13,338 nucleotides of DNA, from the NCBI GenBank assembly GCA_019118725.1, contig DWYO01000134.1, positions 1-13,338 of the forward strand, in the 5' to 3' direction. The number at the start of each line of letters is the position of its first letter. The stretch's first letter is position 1. This DNA is from Candidatus Parabacteroides intestinavium. Lineage in GTDB: Bacteria > Bacteroidota > Bacteroidia > Bacteroidales > Tannerellaceae. Positions 1-7,586 of this stretch are shown piece after piece. The position numbers and the translations under genes were made by a program. Under the pieces are notes generated by a model. That model was not told the DNA's origin. It worked only from the letters and a program-made list of their open reading frames with translations, and did not search any database.

Positions 1-3000
1 ACTAAAAAGATAACCGGAACAGTGGTTGACGCGGCCGGAGTCCCGATAATTGGCGCAAATATTCTTGTAGAAGGGACAACCAACGGAAGCATAACCGATA
101 TGGATGGCCGGTTTATGATTGAGGATGTAGAGGAGGGCGCGAAGCTAAGAATCTCTTACATCGGTTATGTGGATCAGGTCATTACCATTTCAGCGAAAGC
201 CGAATATGCCATCACGTTGAAGGAGGATTCGCAGAATCTGGATGAATTGGTAGTTGTGGGTTATGGCGTGCAGAAGAAAGCCAGCATGACCGGTTCTATT
301 TCCAATGTGAAGGCGGATGAACTGACGGCAATACCGAACACTAACCTGTCCAATTCGTTGGCCGGACGTGCTCCGGGAGCGACCATTACCGGTAATTCCG
401 GATTGATGGGTGCCTCTTCTGAAATCCGTATGCGTGGCGGTTTCGGAGATCCGTTGTTTGTTATTGATGGAATTATCCGCGATAAAGAGGCTTTTGATGC
501 GTTGGAACCTTACGAAATCGACCAGATGAGTTTCTTGAAAGATGCGGCTACAGCCTCTATTTATGGTTCTGCAGCAGGTAATGGCGTTGTGCTGGTTACG
601 ACAAAAGGTGGGGTAAAGAACCAGAAACCTACTTTCAACTATCAGGGTTCTTATGCGTTCAGTACACCTACACAAGAATTGTTTGCCGACCGGTGGACAG
701 CTATTGATGATTTGGACTATCAGAATGCGGTAGCTCGTTTTCAAGGGCTGCAGGAGCCGAATGGAGAGGCAGAATATGCCTATTTCCGGGATAATAATAT
801 CAATTATAATGTGAATGATTACATTTGGCAGAATCCATGGAACACGAAGCACTCTTTAAGTGTTACAGGTGGAACCGATAAGATTCAATATTATGTAATG
901 GGGTCTTTCTTGGCAGAAGAGGGTTCGTATGTCTCTTTGGAGAATAAGAAATTCTCTTTACGTTCCAACTTGACGGTAGAGCTGAACAAATACATCAAGA
1001 TGAATGTGAATCTGGATGCGAACCAGTCTAATGACAAGCGTTTCTATTGGCCGTTCTCCGATGATGATGACCAAGCGGTCTATGACTTGTATCGTTGTAC
1101 TTTCAATGCTATGAAGACAACTCCGTTCTATTCCTATTTGGACGGTACGCCGGCAGATGAGATAACCGATTATCCGATTTATCAGGATTATGGCTCTTGG
1201 CAGGGATGGAACCCTGTTGACCAGGTTGTCGGAAACCGTTATCTGAAGACGCGTCGTCGTAACTTGACCGGTATCGTATCGTTCGACTTTAATTTGGATT
1301 TCATTACAAAGGGATTGAGTTCGAAGATTGTCGGAAATTATGTCGGGAAGGATTATAACCGTAAACGTTTCATGACATTCCAGAAGAATTATAAATTTCA
1401 ACAGGCTGATCCGAGTGGAAACCGCTTCTTGCCGGGACCGTTGGATCTGAATGACTATAATACATTTAATTTTTCTCAGAATTATGAAAATCTGGAATAT
1501 CGGACCAAGCAGTTGTGGAGTACTCAGTTCAACTGGTTTATCAATTATGCGAATACGTTTAATGAGAAACATGACGTATCGGCTATGGTAGTATTCGAGT
1601 CGGCTTCAAACGGCGGAGAATATGTAGAAGCTAAAGCGGAAGAGCCGATGAGTAATATAGACCAGATGTTCAACTATTCGTCTGATGCGGAACGTCGTTG
1701 GGGGGATGCTGAAGAATATACAGGTGGACGCCTCTCTTGGATCGGTCGTTTCAATTATACCTATGATCAACGGTATATCGCTGAGTTCTCTTTCCGCTAT
1801 GATGGCAATACGCTCTTCCCGGATGGACATCGTTGGGGATTCTTCCCATCGGTATCTGCTGCATGGCGCATCAGCGAAGAGCCGTTTATGGAAAGAGCTA
1901 AAGACTGGCTGAGTAATTTGAAGATCCGTGCTTCGTATGGTACAACCGGTAACGATTTGGATGTGGATGATGAAGAAATCGCGGCATTTGCTTATTTACA
2001 GAAATATAATCGTTCGGATAATGCCTATGTGTTTGGCAGTAACTTGGCTAACACCATTGTTGCCGGAGATACTCCGAACCCTACTTTGACTTGGGCGACT
2101 TCATCTACTTATAATGGTGGTTTGGACTTTGGCTTCTTGGACAATCGTTTGAGCGGAACTTTTGATGCGTTCTATCGTAAAGAGGTGGATATTTTAGGCC
2201 CGCGTACCGTAACGATTCCAAGTACTTACGGTCAATCTCTGGCTCCGGAGAACTATGCGGAACGTTCTTGGCGAGGCGGTGAGCTGGCTTTGACTTGGAG
2301 AGACCAAGCAGCAAGAGGCGAGATCGATTATTCTCTTTATGTCAATTTAGGATTTGCACGCGACCGTTGGGACAAATTGGATGTATCTGCCACTTATCAA
2401 GAGGGCGGAGCTTTGTATGATTTGTCTCCAGTAGGAAAATCGGATGGTATATTGACCGGATTGATTGCCGACCATTTGTTGACAGACCAAGCTGAAGTAG
2501 ACGCTTTGATTGCCAAAGGATTCAAGCAGTATGGACGAGACCCTTATTTGGGTGGTATTTTGTATAAAGATACCCGTGGTGATGGATATACGGAAGGACC
2601 GGATAATAAGATTGATGGGAATGACGCTTATAATTTGTTGAGTGAAAATGGAACACCGCGTATCAATTATGGTTTTGGTGGTAATATCACGTGGAAAGGC
2701 ATTACTATTGATGTACACTTTCAAGGAGTCGGCAAATATGACCGCTTTGTAGGTGGTGTGGATGGCGGTTTCTATCAGCATGGTGGTGCTGTCCGTCCTT
2801 ATTTCCCGATATGGACCAGTGATAAAGTCTATGACCCCGATTACAATCCGGATGGCGTTTATCCGCGTATCGTGGGAAATGGTTGGTATGAATCGGGTGC
2901 CGGAAATACCAGTTATTGGTTGCGCAACGGTGCTTATCTTCGTTTGAAGAACTTGAATATCGGATATAATTTGCCGAAATCCATATTGAATCCGTTAGGT

Positions 3001-3144
3001 TTGACACAGGCTCAGGTATTCATGAATGCGACAAACTTGTTCTGCATTTCGGATGTAACCGAGTTCTTGGATCCGGAACAGGAATATTACGATTCTTATC
3101 CTTTGATGAGAACCTTCTCTTTTGGACTTAATTTTACATTCTAA
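1..3144 (+). CDS. SusC-family TonB-dependent outer-membrane transporter (5' end outside window)
   Basis: Imports oligosaccharides or glycosides across the outer membrane, powered by TonB, with the SusD partner as its lid. The frame is open from base 1 (first codons read TKKITGTVVD), so the true start, signal peptide and any N-terminal signalling domain lie upstream; the GTG at 22 is internal, inside the carboxypeptidase-D-regulatory-like domain (about 1-230). A DELVVVGYG linker follows at about 241-270, then the plug with LAGRAPG near 360-380, RMRGGFGDPLFVIDG near 428-470 and NGVVLVTTKGG near 580-615, which are SusC/RagA hallmarks. The rest is the 22-strand barrel, ending in alternating residues with a terminal Phe (FGLNFTF). 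The 1047 visible residues fit the family length. The stop is 9 nt before susD, so the two genes are co-transcribed. The substrate cannot be predicted from sequence. Confidence 0.95.
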   Translation, partial: TKKITGTVVDAAGVPIIGANILVEGTTNGSITDMDGRFMIEDVEEGAKLRISYIGYVDQVITISAKAEYAITLKEDSQNLDELVVVGYGVQKKASMTGSISNVKADELTAIPNTNLSNSLAGRAPGATITGNSGLMGASSEIRMRGGFGDPLFVIDGIIRDKEAFDALEPYEIDQMSFLKDAATASIYGSAAGNGVVLVTTKGGVKNQKPTFNYQGSYAFSTPTQELFADRWTAIDDLDYQNAVARFQGLQEPNGEAEYAYFRDNNINYNVNDYIWQNPWNTKHSLSVTGGTDKIQYYVMGSFLAEEGSYVSLENKKFSLRSNLTVELNKYIKMNVNLDANQSNDKRFYWPFSDDDDQAVYDLYRCTFNAMKTTPFYSYLDGTPADEITDYPIYQDYGSWQGWNPVDQVVGNRYLKTRRRNLTGIVSFDFNLDFITKGLSSKIVGNYVGKDYNRKRFMTFQKNYKFQQADPSGNRFLPGPLDLNDYNTFNFSQNYENLEYRTKQLWSTQFNWFINYANTFNEKHDVSAMVVFESASNGGEYVEAKAEEPMSNIDQMFNYSSDAERRWGDAEEYTGGRLSWIGRFNYTYDQRYIAEFSFRYDGNTLFPDGHRWGFFPSVSAAWRISEEPFMERAKDWLSNLKIRASYGTTGNDLDVDDEEIAAFAYLQKYNRSDNAYVFGSNLANTIVAGDTPNPTLTWATSSTYNGGLDFGFLDNRLSGTFDAFYRKEVDILGPRTVTIPSTYGQSLAPENYAERSWRGGELALTWRDQAARGEIDYSLYVNLGFARDRWDKLDVSATYQEGGALYDLSPVGKSDGILTGLIADHLLTDQAEVDALIAKGFKQYGRDPYLGGILYKDTRGDGYTEGPDNKIDGNDAYNLLSENGTPRINYGFGGNITWKGITIDVHFQGVGKYDRFVGGVDGGFYQHGGAVRPYFPIWTSDKVYDPDYNPDGVYPRIVGNGWYESGAGNTSYWLRNGAYLRLKNLNIGYNLPKSILNPLGLTQAQVFMNATNLFCISDVTEFLDPEQEYYDSYPLMRTFSFGLNFTF

Positions 3145-3153
3145 TTTTAAATC

Positions 3154-4959
3154 ATGAAGAATATGAAAATAAATAGACTGAAATATATAGTAGTAGGTAG
3201 TGTTTTCGCTTTATGCGGAATAACGACGAGTTGCGACACGTTAGATATCGAAAACTTGGAAAGTTATGATGAATCAATGGTTTGGGATGATGTTAATCTG
3301 GCGACCGCATACGTAAATAATCTGTATGCGGAGTGTTTTGGTAATTGGAATGCTTCGGCAGATAACACTTCTGAACAACTATCAGGTATTCCTTGGTATT
3401 TGGGAACAGTAACTGAAACAGGCGGTAGCTATAAGAGATGGACTTATACGGAGATGCGCCATATCAATGAGGCTATCCAGCGTTTGGAAGAGGGATTGAT
3501 AGACAGTGAAACTGCGAACAGTTTATTAGGACAAGCCTATTTTATGCGTGCCTATATGTATTATTGGATGGTTTGCTATCATGGTGGCGTTCCTTATATT
3601 AAGGTGCCCCAAAATCGTGAAACGGATGATTTGTATGTGAAGCGAAACTCTACGGCGGAATGTTTCCAATTCATGATTGAAGATTTGGATCATGCAATAT
3701 CCTTATTGCCCGAAAAGATTGAAGCTGGTTCTGCGGATTATGGCCGTATAGACCAATGTTTTGCAAAAGCTTGGAAAGCGAAGACCTTGTTGTTGAAGGC
3801 TTCTCCGCAATTCAATCCGAGTAACCAATGGAATAATGCTTATTGGCAAGAGGCTTATGAGGCAGCTAAAGAGGCTTATGACTTCTGTGTGGCGCACGGT
3901 GTGAGCTTGACTCCGGAGTATGGAGATATCTGGTTGCAGGAACAGGGACCGGAAGTTGTATTTGCGGTAATTAATTCAAATCCGAATAAGGTTTCTACAT
4001 GGGAGTCTGTTACACGTCCAGCTTCAGTTAGCCGTAGTACGAATAGCTCTAACCCGACTTGGGAGTTTGTAAAAATGATACCGATGTTAGATGGTAAGTT
4101 GTATGATGATCCGACCGGTAAATATTATGTAGGAGATGAGAATGATTTGTTGAAATCATTTTGGCTGAACCGCGATCCTCGTTTTGATGAAATATGTTTG
4201 TATAACGGGAAATTGTATCCGGTTGCGGGGAAACCATCGGGGTATCGGCAATATAACGCATTAGGTCTTAGTAGTCCGGATGATCAATACGGAACGAATC
4301 CAAATGCTCATGTAAATGCGGTTAATAATGATGTCTATACAGGTTTTTATATTTATAAAGCAGCAGATGTTTCTCTTACGCAGGCAAGTGTCTTGACTTA
4401 TGATATCGATTACATTTTGATGCGTTTTGCCGAAGTGATGTTTATCTATGCGGAAGCAGCTAACGAGACGGGACATTCGGATGTGGCTGTTGAAATGTTG
4501 AAGCAGATACGCCAACGTGCAGGAATTGAACCGGGCGATGACGGTTTGTATGGCTTGAAAGTGGGAAGCCGTGAAGAGATTCGGCAAGCTATTTTGGATG
4601 AGCGTAATATCGAGTTGTGCTATGAGGGACATCGCTTCTGGGATTTGCGTCGTACTCGTAATATGATGCATCTGGACGGTTGGACCAAGCATGGTATTGA
4701 AGCGATTGCGATTAATCCGGACGGTACGGACATGGATTTGAATGAAGCAAAGGAAAAAGTGGATAATAACGAATTGACAACGGGTGACTTCCGCTATGTG
4801 ATTCATCAGGTTCCTTATACGGAAGCGGCTGAACGGGAATTTGTCATTGAAGAATCATTCTATTTCTTCCCGATTCAGAAAGTTAATCTGGATGAAAATC
4901 CGAATCTGGAACAGAATAACAACTGGGGTGGAACATTCAATCCGACTATGGAAGAGTAA
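3154..4959 (+). CDS. SusD/RagB-family surface glycan-binding lipoprotein
   Basis: Partner of the upstream SusC; it sits on the cell surface, captures the ligand and closes over the transporter. The 601-aa length is typical. The N-terminus has a lysine/arginine-rich start, a hydrophobic segment and a lipobox ending TTSC, with Cys27 as the predicted lipidated residue; an alternative start is Met4 (3163). Family features include the helical TPR-like segment FMRAYMYYWMV from residue 130, RFAEVMFIYAEAAN from about residue 424, and the conserved C-terminal block DERNIELCYEGHRFWDLRR from residue 482. The start is preceded by AT-rich sequence without a Shine-Dalgarno site, as is usual in Bacteroidetes. 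A hairpin lies 24 nt after the stop. Confidence 0.95.
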   Translation: MKNMKINRLKYIVVGSVFALCGITTSCDTLDIENLESYDESMVWDDVNLATAYVNNLYAECFGNWNASADNTSEQLSGIPWYLGTVTETGGSYKRWTYTEMRHINEAIQRLEEGLIDSETANSLLGQAYFMRAYMYYWMVCYHGGVPYIKVPQNRETDDLYVKRNSTAECFQFMIEDLDHAISLLPEKIEAGSADYGRIDQCFAKAWKAKTLLLKASPQFNPSNQWNNAYWQEAYEAAKEAYDFCVAHGVSLTPEYGDIWLQEQGPEVVFAVINSNPNKVSTWESVTRPASVSRSTNSSNPTWEFVKMIPMLDGKLYDDPTGKYYVGDENDLLKSFWLNRDPRFDEICLYNGKLYPVAGKPSGYRQYNALGLSSPDDQYGTNPNAHVNAVNNDVYTGFYIYKAADVSLTQASVLTYDIDYILMRFAEVMFIYAEAANETGHSDVAVEMLKQIRQRAGIEPGDDGLYGLKVGSREEIRQAILDERNIELCYEGHRFWDLRRTRNMMHLDGWTKHGIEAIAINPDGTDMDLNEAKEKVDNNELTTGDFRYVIHQVPYTEAAEREFVIEESFYFFPIQKVNLDENPNLEQNNNWGGTFNPTMEE

Positions 4960-4983
4960 TCGGTTTATTTATCTTTAACAAGT

Positions 4984-5010
4984 GCGGGAAGCAAAATAAC
5001 GGCTTCCCGC
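4984..5010 (+). terminator. Hairpin after susD, possible terminator or attenuator
   Basis: A perfect 9-bp GC-rich stem (GCGGGAAGC at 4984-4992, GCTTCCCGC at 5002-5010) with a 9-nt loop. It is followed by CTTATATTTG, which is T-rich but not a pure U tract, so termination may be partial. Such a hairpin between SusC/SusD genes and enzyme genes could protect or separate the highly expressed susCD message; that role is inferred. Confidence 0.55.
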
Positions 5011-5012
5011 CT

Positions 5013-5020
5013 TATATTTG
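5013..5020 (+). promoter_or_regulatory. Possible -7 promoter element (TATATTTG)
   Basis: TATATTTG matches the Bacteroidetes -7 consensus TAnnTTTG and ends 19 nt before the ATG of the TIM-barrel gene. No TTTG -33 element is found at 19-nt spacing (that position reads AGCA, inside the hairpin). It may be a weak or activator-dependent internal promoter, or chance. Confidence 0.25.
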
Positions 5021-5039
5021 TAAATAATATTCTAATAAA

Positions 5040-5936
5040 ATGAAAACGGCATTTTCTTTATGGGCTATGGCTTTGTTGTTGGCATTTGCCTCTCCGGCTC
5101 AGTCCGAAAATAAGATAACCATCGGGGTTATCCAGTATGATTTGAGTGATATTGATAAGAGCTTTAAAGATCTGCATGAGCAGGGATTTGGATCGTGCGA
5201 GATTAATTACCGGGCGAATACCTTGACCAAGGAGTTTGCAGAGCAGGTTAAAGAGGCTTCTAAAAAGTATAATATAAAGGTGACTACGGTGGTGGGTGTG
5301 CCGGGAAAGAAGAATGTATGGAATTTCCGGCAAGGACCGGCCACGATTGGTCTGGTTCCTGAAGAGGACCGGGCTGAGAAGATCAAGGTTTACCATGAAA
5401 TGATTGATTTCTGCGCGATGGCCGATATCCCGGCGATGCATTCCCATTTCGGTTTTATTCCGGAAGATTGTTCTTCTAAGCAATATAAGGATTTTATCCG
5501 GGTGATGCAGGATTTGGCGAACTATGCAAAAGAGAAAGGGGTAATGATTTACTTCGAGACAGGACAAGAAACTCCGACGACTCTGATTCGTGCCATCAAG
5601 GATATAGGGACGGGCAATGTGTTTATCAACTGTGATTTGGCAAATTTGTTGATGTATGGAAAAGCCAATTCGCTGGATGCTGTAAAATTGTTTGGCCCGT
5701 TGATTAAAGAATTTCATGCGAAAGATGGTAAATATCCTGACCCCAATAATCCGTATGAACTGGGGGCTGAGGTGCCGATCCCTACCGGAGAGGTGAATTT
5801 CCCGGCGGTTATAGCTGAACTGAAGAAGCAAGGCTTTGAAGGAGCGGTTACCATCGAGTGCGAATTGAACGGTACACGTCATGATTACGTGGTGAAGACC
5901 CGGAAATATTTACAGGAGTTATTGGACAAAGATTAG
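5040..5936 (+). CDS. Secreted sugar isomerase/epimerase-like TIM-barrel protein (AP_endonuc_2 family)
   Basis: A 298-aa protein with a Sec signal peptide (MKTAFSLW followed by a hydrophobic stretch; likely cleavage near ASPAQS, residues 17-22), so it is periplasmic. The rest fits the xylose-isomerase-like/AP-endonuclease-2 TIM barrel. Candidate metal ligands sit at the usual strand ends: Glu173 in YFETG, Asp199 in NCDLANLL, His226 in EFHAKDGK and Glu273 in TIECEL; HSHFGF (134-139) is another expected active-site strand. Family members isomerise or epimerise sugars, and relatives in 3-keto-glycoside and C-glycoside pathways act as metal-dependent lyases on 3-keto-glycosides. With a Gfo/Idh/MocA oxidoreductase and DUF1080 domains next door, the lyase role is the preferred inference. 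The stop codon overlaps the start of a palindromic repeat. An intracellular hexose-phosphate isomerase role is unlikely because of the signal peptide. Confidence 0.88.
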   Translation: MKTAFSLWAMALLLAFASPAQSENKITIGVIQYDLSDIDKSFKDLHEQGFGSCEINYRANTLTKEFAEQVKEASKKYNIKVTTVVGVPGKKNVWNFRQGPATIGLVPEEDRAEKIKVYHEMIDFCAMADIPAMHSHFGFIPEDCSSKQYKDFIRVMQDLANYAKEKGVMIYFETGQETPTTLIRAIKDIGTGNVFINCDLANLLMYGKANSLDAVKLFGPLIKEFHAKDGKYPDPNNPYELGAEVPIPTGEVNFPAVIAELKKQGFEGAVTIECELNGTRHDYVVKTRKYLQELLDKD

Positions 5937-5989
5937 AAGCTGTTTTGAATTTTTATAAAAAGCTGGAATAAATTCCAAACAGCTTCTTA
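5935..5989. repeat. Palindromic intergenic repeat, copy 1
   Basis: An 18-bp imperfect inverted repeat: AGAAGCTGTTTTGAATTT (5935-5952) pairs with 5970-5987 with one mismatch. The right half holds an alternative small hairpin (TGGAAT, AA, ATTCCA). The left 18 nt and the right 34 nt (5956-5989) are identical to copy 2 at 11147-11222, which has about 20 extra bases in the middle. It begins inside the TAG stop of the TIM-barrel gene. It could be a terminator-like 3' element or a miniature mobile element. Confidence 0.75.
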
Positions 5990-6063
5990 GAGGCTTGATT
6001 CGTGAGAGAGAAATTGCCTGATGGTTGCTGGATGCAAGTTGCGCAGTTGTCAGACGAGAAGCC

Positions 6064-6101
6064 TGTCCTATGAAAACAGAAGGAATATTTGACATAGGAC
6101 A
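6064..6101. promoter_or_regulatory. Dyad TGTCCTATG-N20-CATAGGACA, possible operator or hairpin
   Basis: Perfect 9-bp inverted repeat (6064-6072 and 6093-6101) separated by 20 nt. It lies about 43 bp upstream of the candidate -7 element at 6144, a position suited to an activator site. It could instead fold as an RNA hairpin; AACTTTTTCC follows it, so it might terminate transcripts arriving from the TIM-barrel gene. Confidence 0.4.
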
Positions 6102-6143
6102 AACTTTTTCCTGAAAAGTAGAAATATATTCGCGATATTATTC

Positions 6144-6151
6144 TACCTTTG
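6144..6151 (+). promoter_or_regulatory. Possible -7 promoter element (TACCTTTG)
   Basis: TACCTTTG fits the Bacteroidetes consensus TAnnTTTG and is identical to the -7 element of the tRNA-Leu promoter in this window. No TTTG lies at the expected -33 spacing (6121-6124 reads GAAA), which suggests activator dependence. It would give a leader of about 130 nt before the oxidoreductase gene. Confidence 0.4.
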
Positions 6152-6287
6152 TCCATCGAAGCAGACTTATAGGTAGATGAGTTTATGGGTTTGAATGGTT
6201 TAAATCAAAGCAGGATAAGCAGGCAAACACATGGACTAAAGACTTGAAAACTAAACATAAAAGCTAACTAAAAAAATAATTATAGCT

Positions 6288-7544
6288 ATGGGAACAAACA
6301 GAAGAGATTTTCTGAAGACCCTTGGAGGGGTGGCTCTGTTTACAATAGTGCCGCGCCACGTGTTAGGGAATGGATATATCGCTCCCAGCGATCAGTTGAC
6401 AAAAGGTATCATCGGAACCGGCGGTATGGGACGCGGGCATGTGAATTATGCCGGGACACGCTTGGTGGCGGTCTGTGATGTCGATAAAAATCATTTGGAA
6501 TTAGGTAAAAATCTGGTGAAGGAGAAGATCGCGGCTTATCATGATTTCCGTGATCTGATATTGGACCCGAATGTGGATATCGTACATATCGCTACGCCTC
6601 CTCATTGGCATGGTATCATGTCGGTCGAGGCTGCAAAAGCTGGAAAGGATATCTGGTGTGAGAAGCCTATGACCCGTACCATCGGTGAAGGCAAGCGGGT
6701 GATGGAGGCTGTGAAGCAATATGGGCGTATGTTCCGCCTGAACACCTGGTTCCGCTTTACCGACCAGTTCTACGGCTTGGGCACTCCGGTGAAGCCGCTG
6801 AAAAAATTGGTACAGAGCGGGCTTTTGGGATGGCCTTTGAAGGTAACCATCAGCAAGCATACCGGATTTGACTGGAAATTCTATTGGGTAGGAAAGGAGT
6901 ATCTGGAACCGCAACCTGTTCCGGCTGAATTGGATTATGATATGTGGCTGGGACCGGCTCCTTATAAACCGTATAATGCGCATCGTGTGCATCAGACCTT
7001 CCGTGGATATTGGGATTATGATGCCGGAGGTTTGGGCGATATGGGGCAGCATTATATCGATCCGGTACAATATATATTGGGCAAAGATGATACGAGCCCG
7101 GTCAAGGTTGAGGTGGATGCTCCACAACAACATCCGGATGCGGTCGGGACTTGGCGCTCGATAACCTATACTTACGAGGATGGTTGCCAGATTGTGCTTT
7201 GGGGTGGAGATTATGGCGATCCGAATACGCCTTATATCGCCGGTCCGAAGGGAAATGTCTATAAGAACTTTGTATGTGATATTCCGGATTGGGAAAAGAA
7301 ATTGTCTGACTTCCCGGATCCGGAACCTCAGGTAACCGACTTTATAGAATGTGTGAAGACACGCCAGCCTTTTGCTTTGAATGAGCGAAATGGCTTCCGT
7401 TCGGCTACGATTGTCAATATGGGTGGTGTCGCATTGCGTTTGAACCGTACCCTGCATTTCGACCCGGTTAAGCTGGAATTTATTAATGATGAGGCTGCGA
7501 ACCGCTTGTTGGACCAGCCGATTCGGGCACCGTGGAATATTTAG
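6288..7544 (+). CDS. Gfo/Idh/MocA-family NAD(P)-dependent oxidoreductase, Tat-exported
   Basis: A 418-aa oxidoreductase that likely oxidises or reduces a sugar hydroxyl (C3 in related glycoside pathways) with bound NAD(P). Residues 4-10, NRRDFLK, followed by a hydrophobic run form a twin-arginine signal, so it should be exported folded with its cofactor. The Rossmann domain shows GIIGTGGMGRGH (40-51) and Asp64 in VAVCDVD after beta-2. Glu125-Lys126-Pro127 is the family EKP motif with the catalytic lysine. The C-terminal domain carries GGLGDMGQHYID (247-258) with Asp251 and His255 as likely catalytic residues. The next gene starts 42 nt downstream, so the two are probably one transcript. The intact EKP motif makes a GH109-type glycosidase less likely, but this cannot be excluded. 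Substrate and oxidation position are inferred from neighbours. Confidence 0.92.
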   Translation: MGTNRRDFLKTLGGVALFTIVPRHVLGNGYIAPSDQLTKGIIGTGGMGRGHVNYAGTRLVAVCDVDKNHLELGKNLVKEKIAAYHDFRDLILDPNVDIVHIATPPHWHGIMSVEAAKAGKDIWCEKPMTRTIGEGKRVMEAVKQYGRMFRLNTWFRFTDQFYGLGTPVKPLKKLVQSGLLGWPLKVTISKHTGFDWKFYWVGKEYLEPQPVPAELDYDMWLGPAPYKPYNAHRVHQTFRGYWDYDAGGLGDMGQHYIDPVQYILGKDDTSPVKVEVDAPQQHPDAVGTWRSITYTYEDGCQIVLWGGDYGDPNTPYIAGPKGNVYKNFVCDIPDWEKKLSDFPDPEPQVTDFIECVKTRQPFALNERNGFRSATIVNMGGVALRLNRTLHFDPVKLEFINDEAANRLLDQPIRAPWNI

Positions 7545-7586
7545 AAGGAAATCGGGTAATTGTTAAACGAAAAATAAGAAAAGAAC

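Larger units (their letters stand above)
5990..6287. other. Intergenic region upstream of the oxidoreductase gene
   Basis: Together with repeat copy 1 this makes a 350-bp gap between the TIM-barrel and oxidoreductase genes. It contains a 9-bp dyad (6064-6101), a possible -7 element (6144-6151) and about 130 nt of AT-rich leader before the ATG at 6288. No convincing gene was found; short open frames on either strand (for example 5953-6156, - strand) resemble no family I recognise. Confidence 0.6.

Noticed and set aside
22..24. GTG as the start codon of the SusC gene
   Set aside because: The frame is open to base 1 and the upstream codons encode the expected beginning of the carboxypeptidase-regulatory-like domain, so the gene begins outside the window.
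5058..5882. 274-codon open frame antisense to the TIM-barrel gene
   Set aside because: No domain, no signal and full overlap with a well-supported gene; treated as a shadow.
5953..6156. 67-codon minus-strand frame in the 350-bp intergenic gap, with an SSDN motif faintly like the start of threonine aldolases
   Set aside because: The similarity is only a few residues, and the frame runs through the palindromic repeat and the candidate promoter; chance is more likely.
6501..7457. 318-codon open frame antisense to the oxidoreductase gene
   Set aside because: Its product is arginine/isoleucine-rich with no recognisable domain, and it lies fully opposite a gene with clear family motifs; it is a shadow of that gene's codon use.
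6288..7544. Assignment of the oxidoreductase as a GH109 alpha-N-acetylgalactosaminidase
   Set aside because: GH109 enzymes share the fold and Tat signal, but this protein keeps the EKP dehydrogenase motif and sits with DUF1080 and TIM-barrel partners, so a sugar oxidoreductase is the better call.
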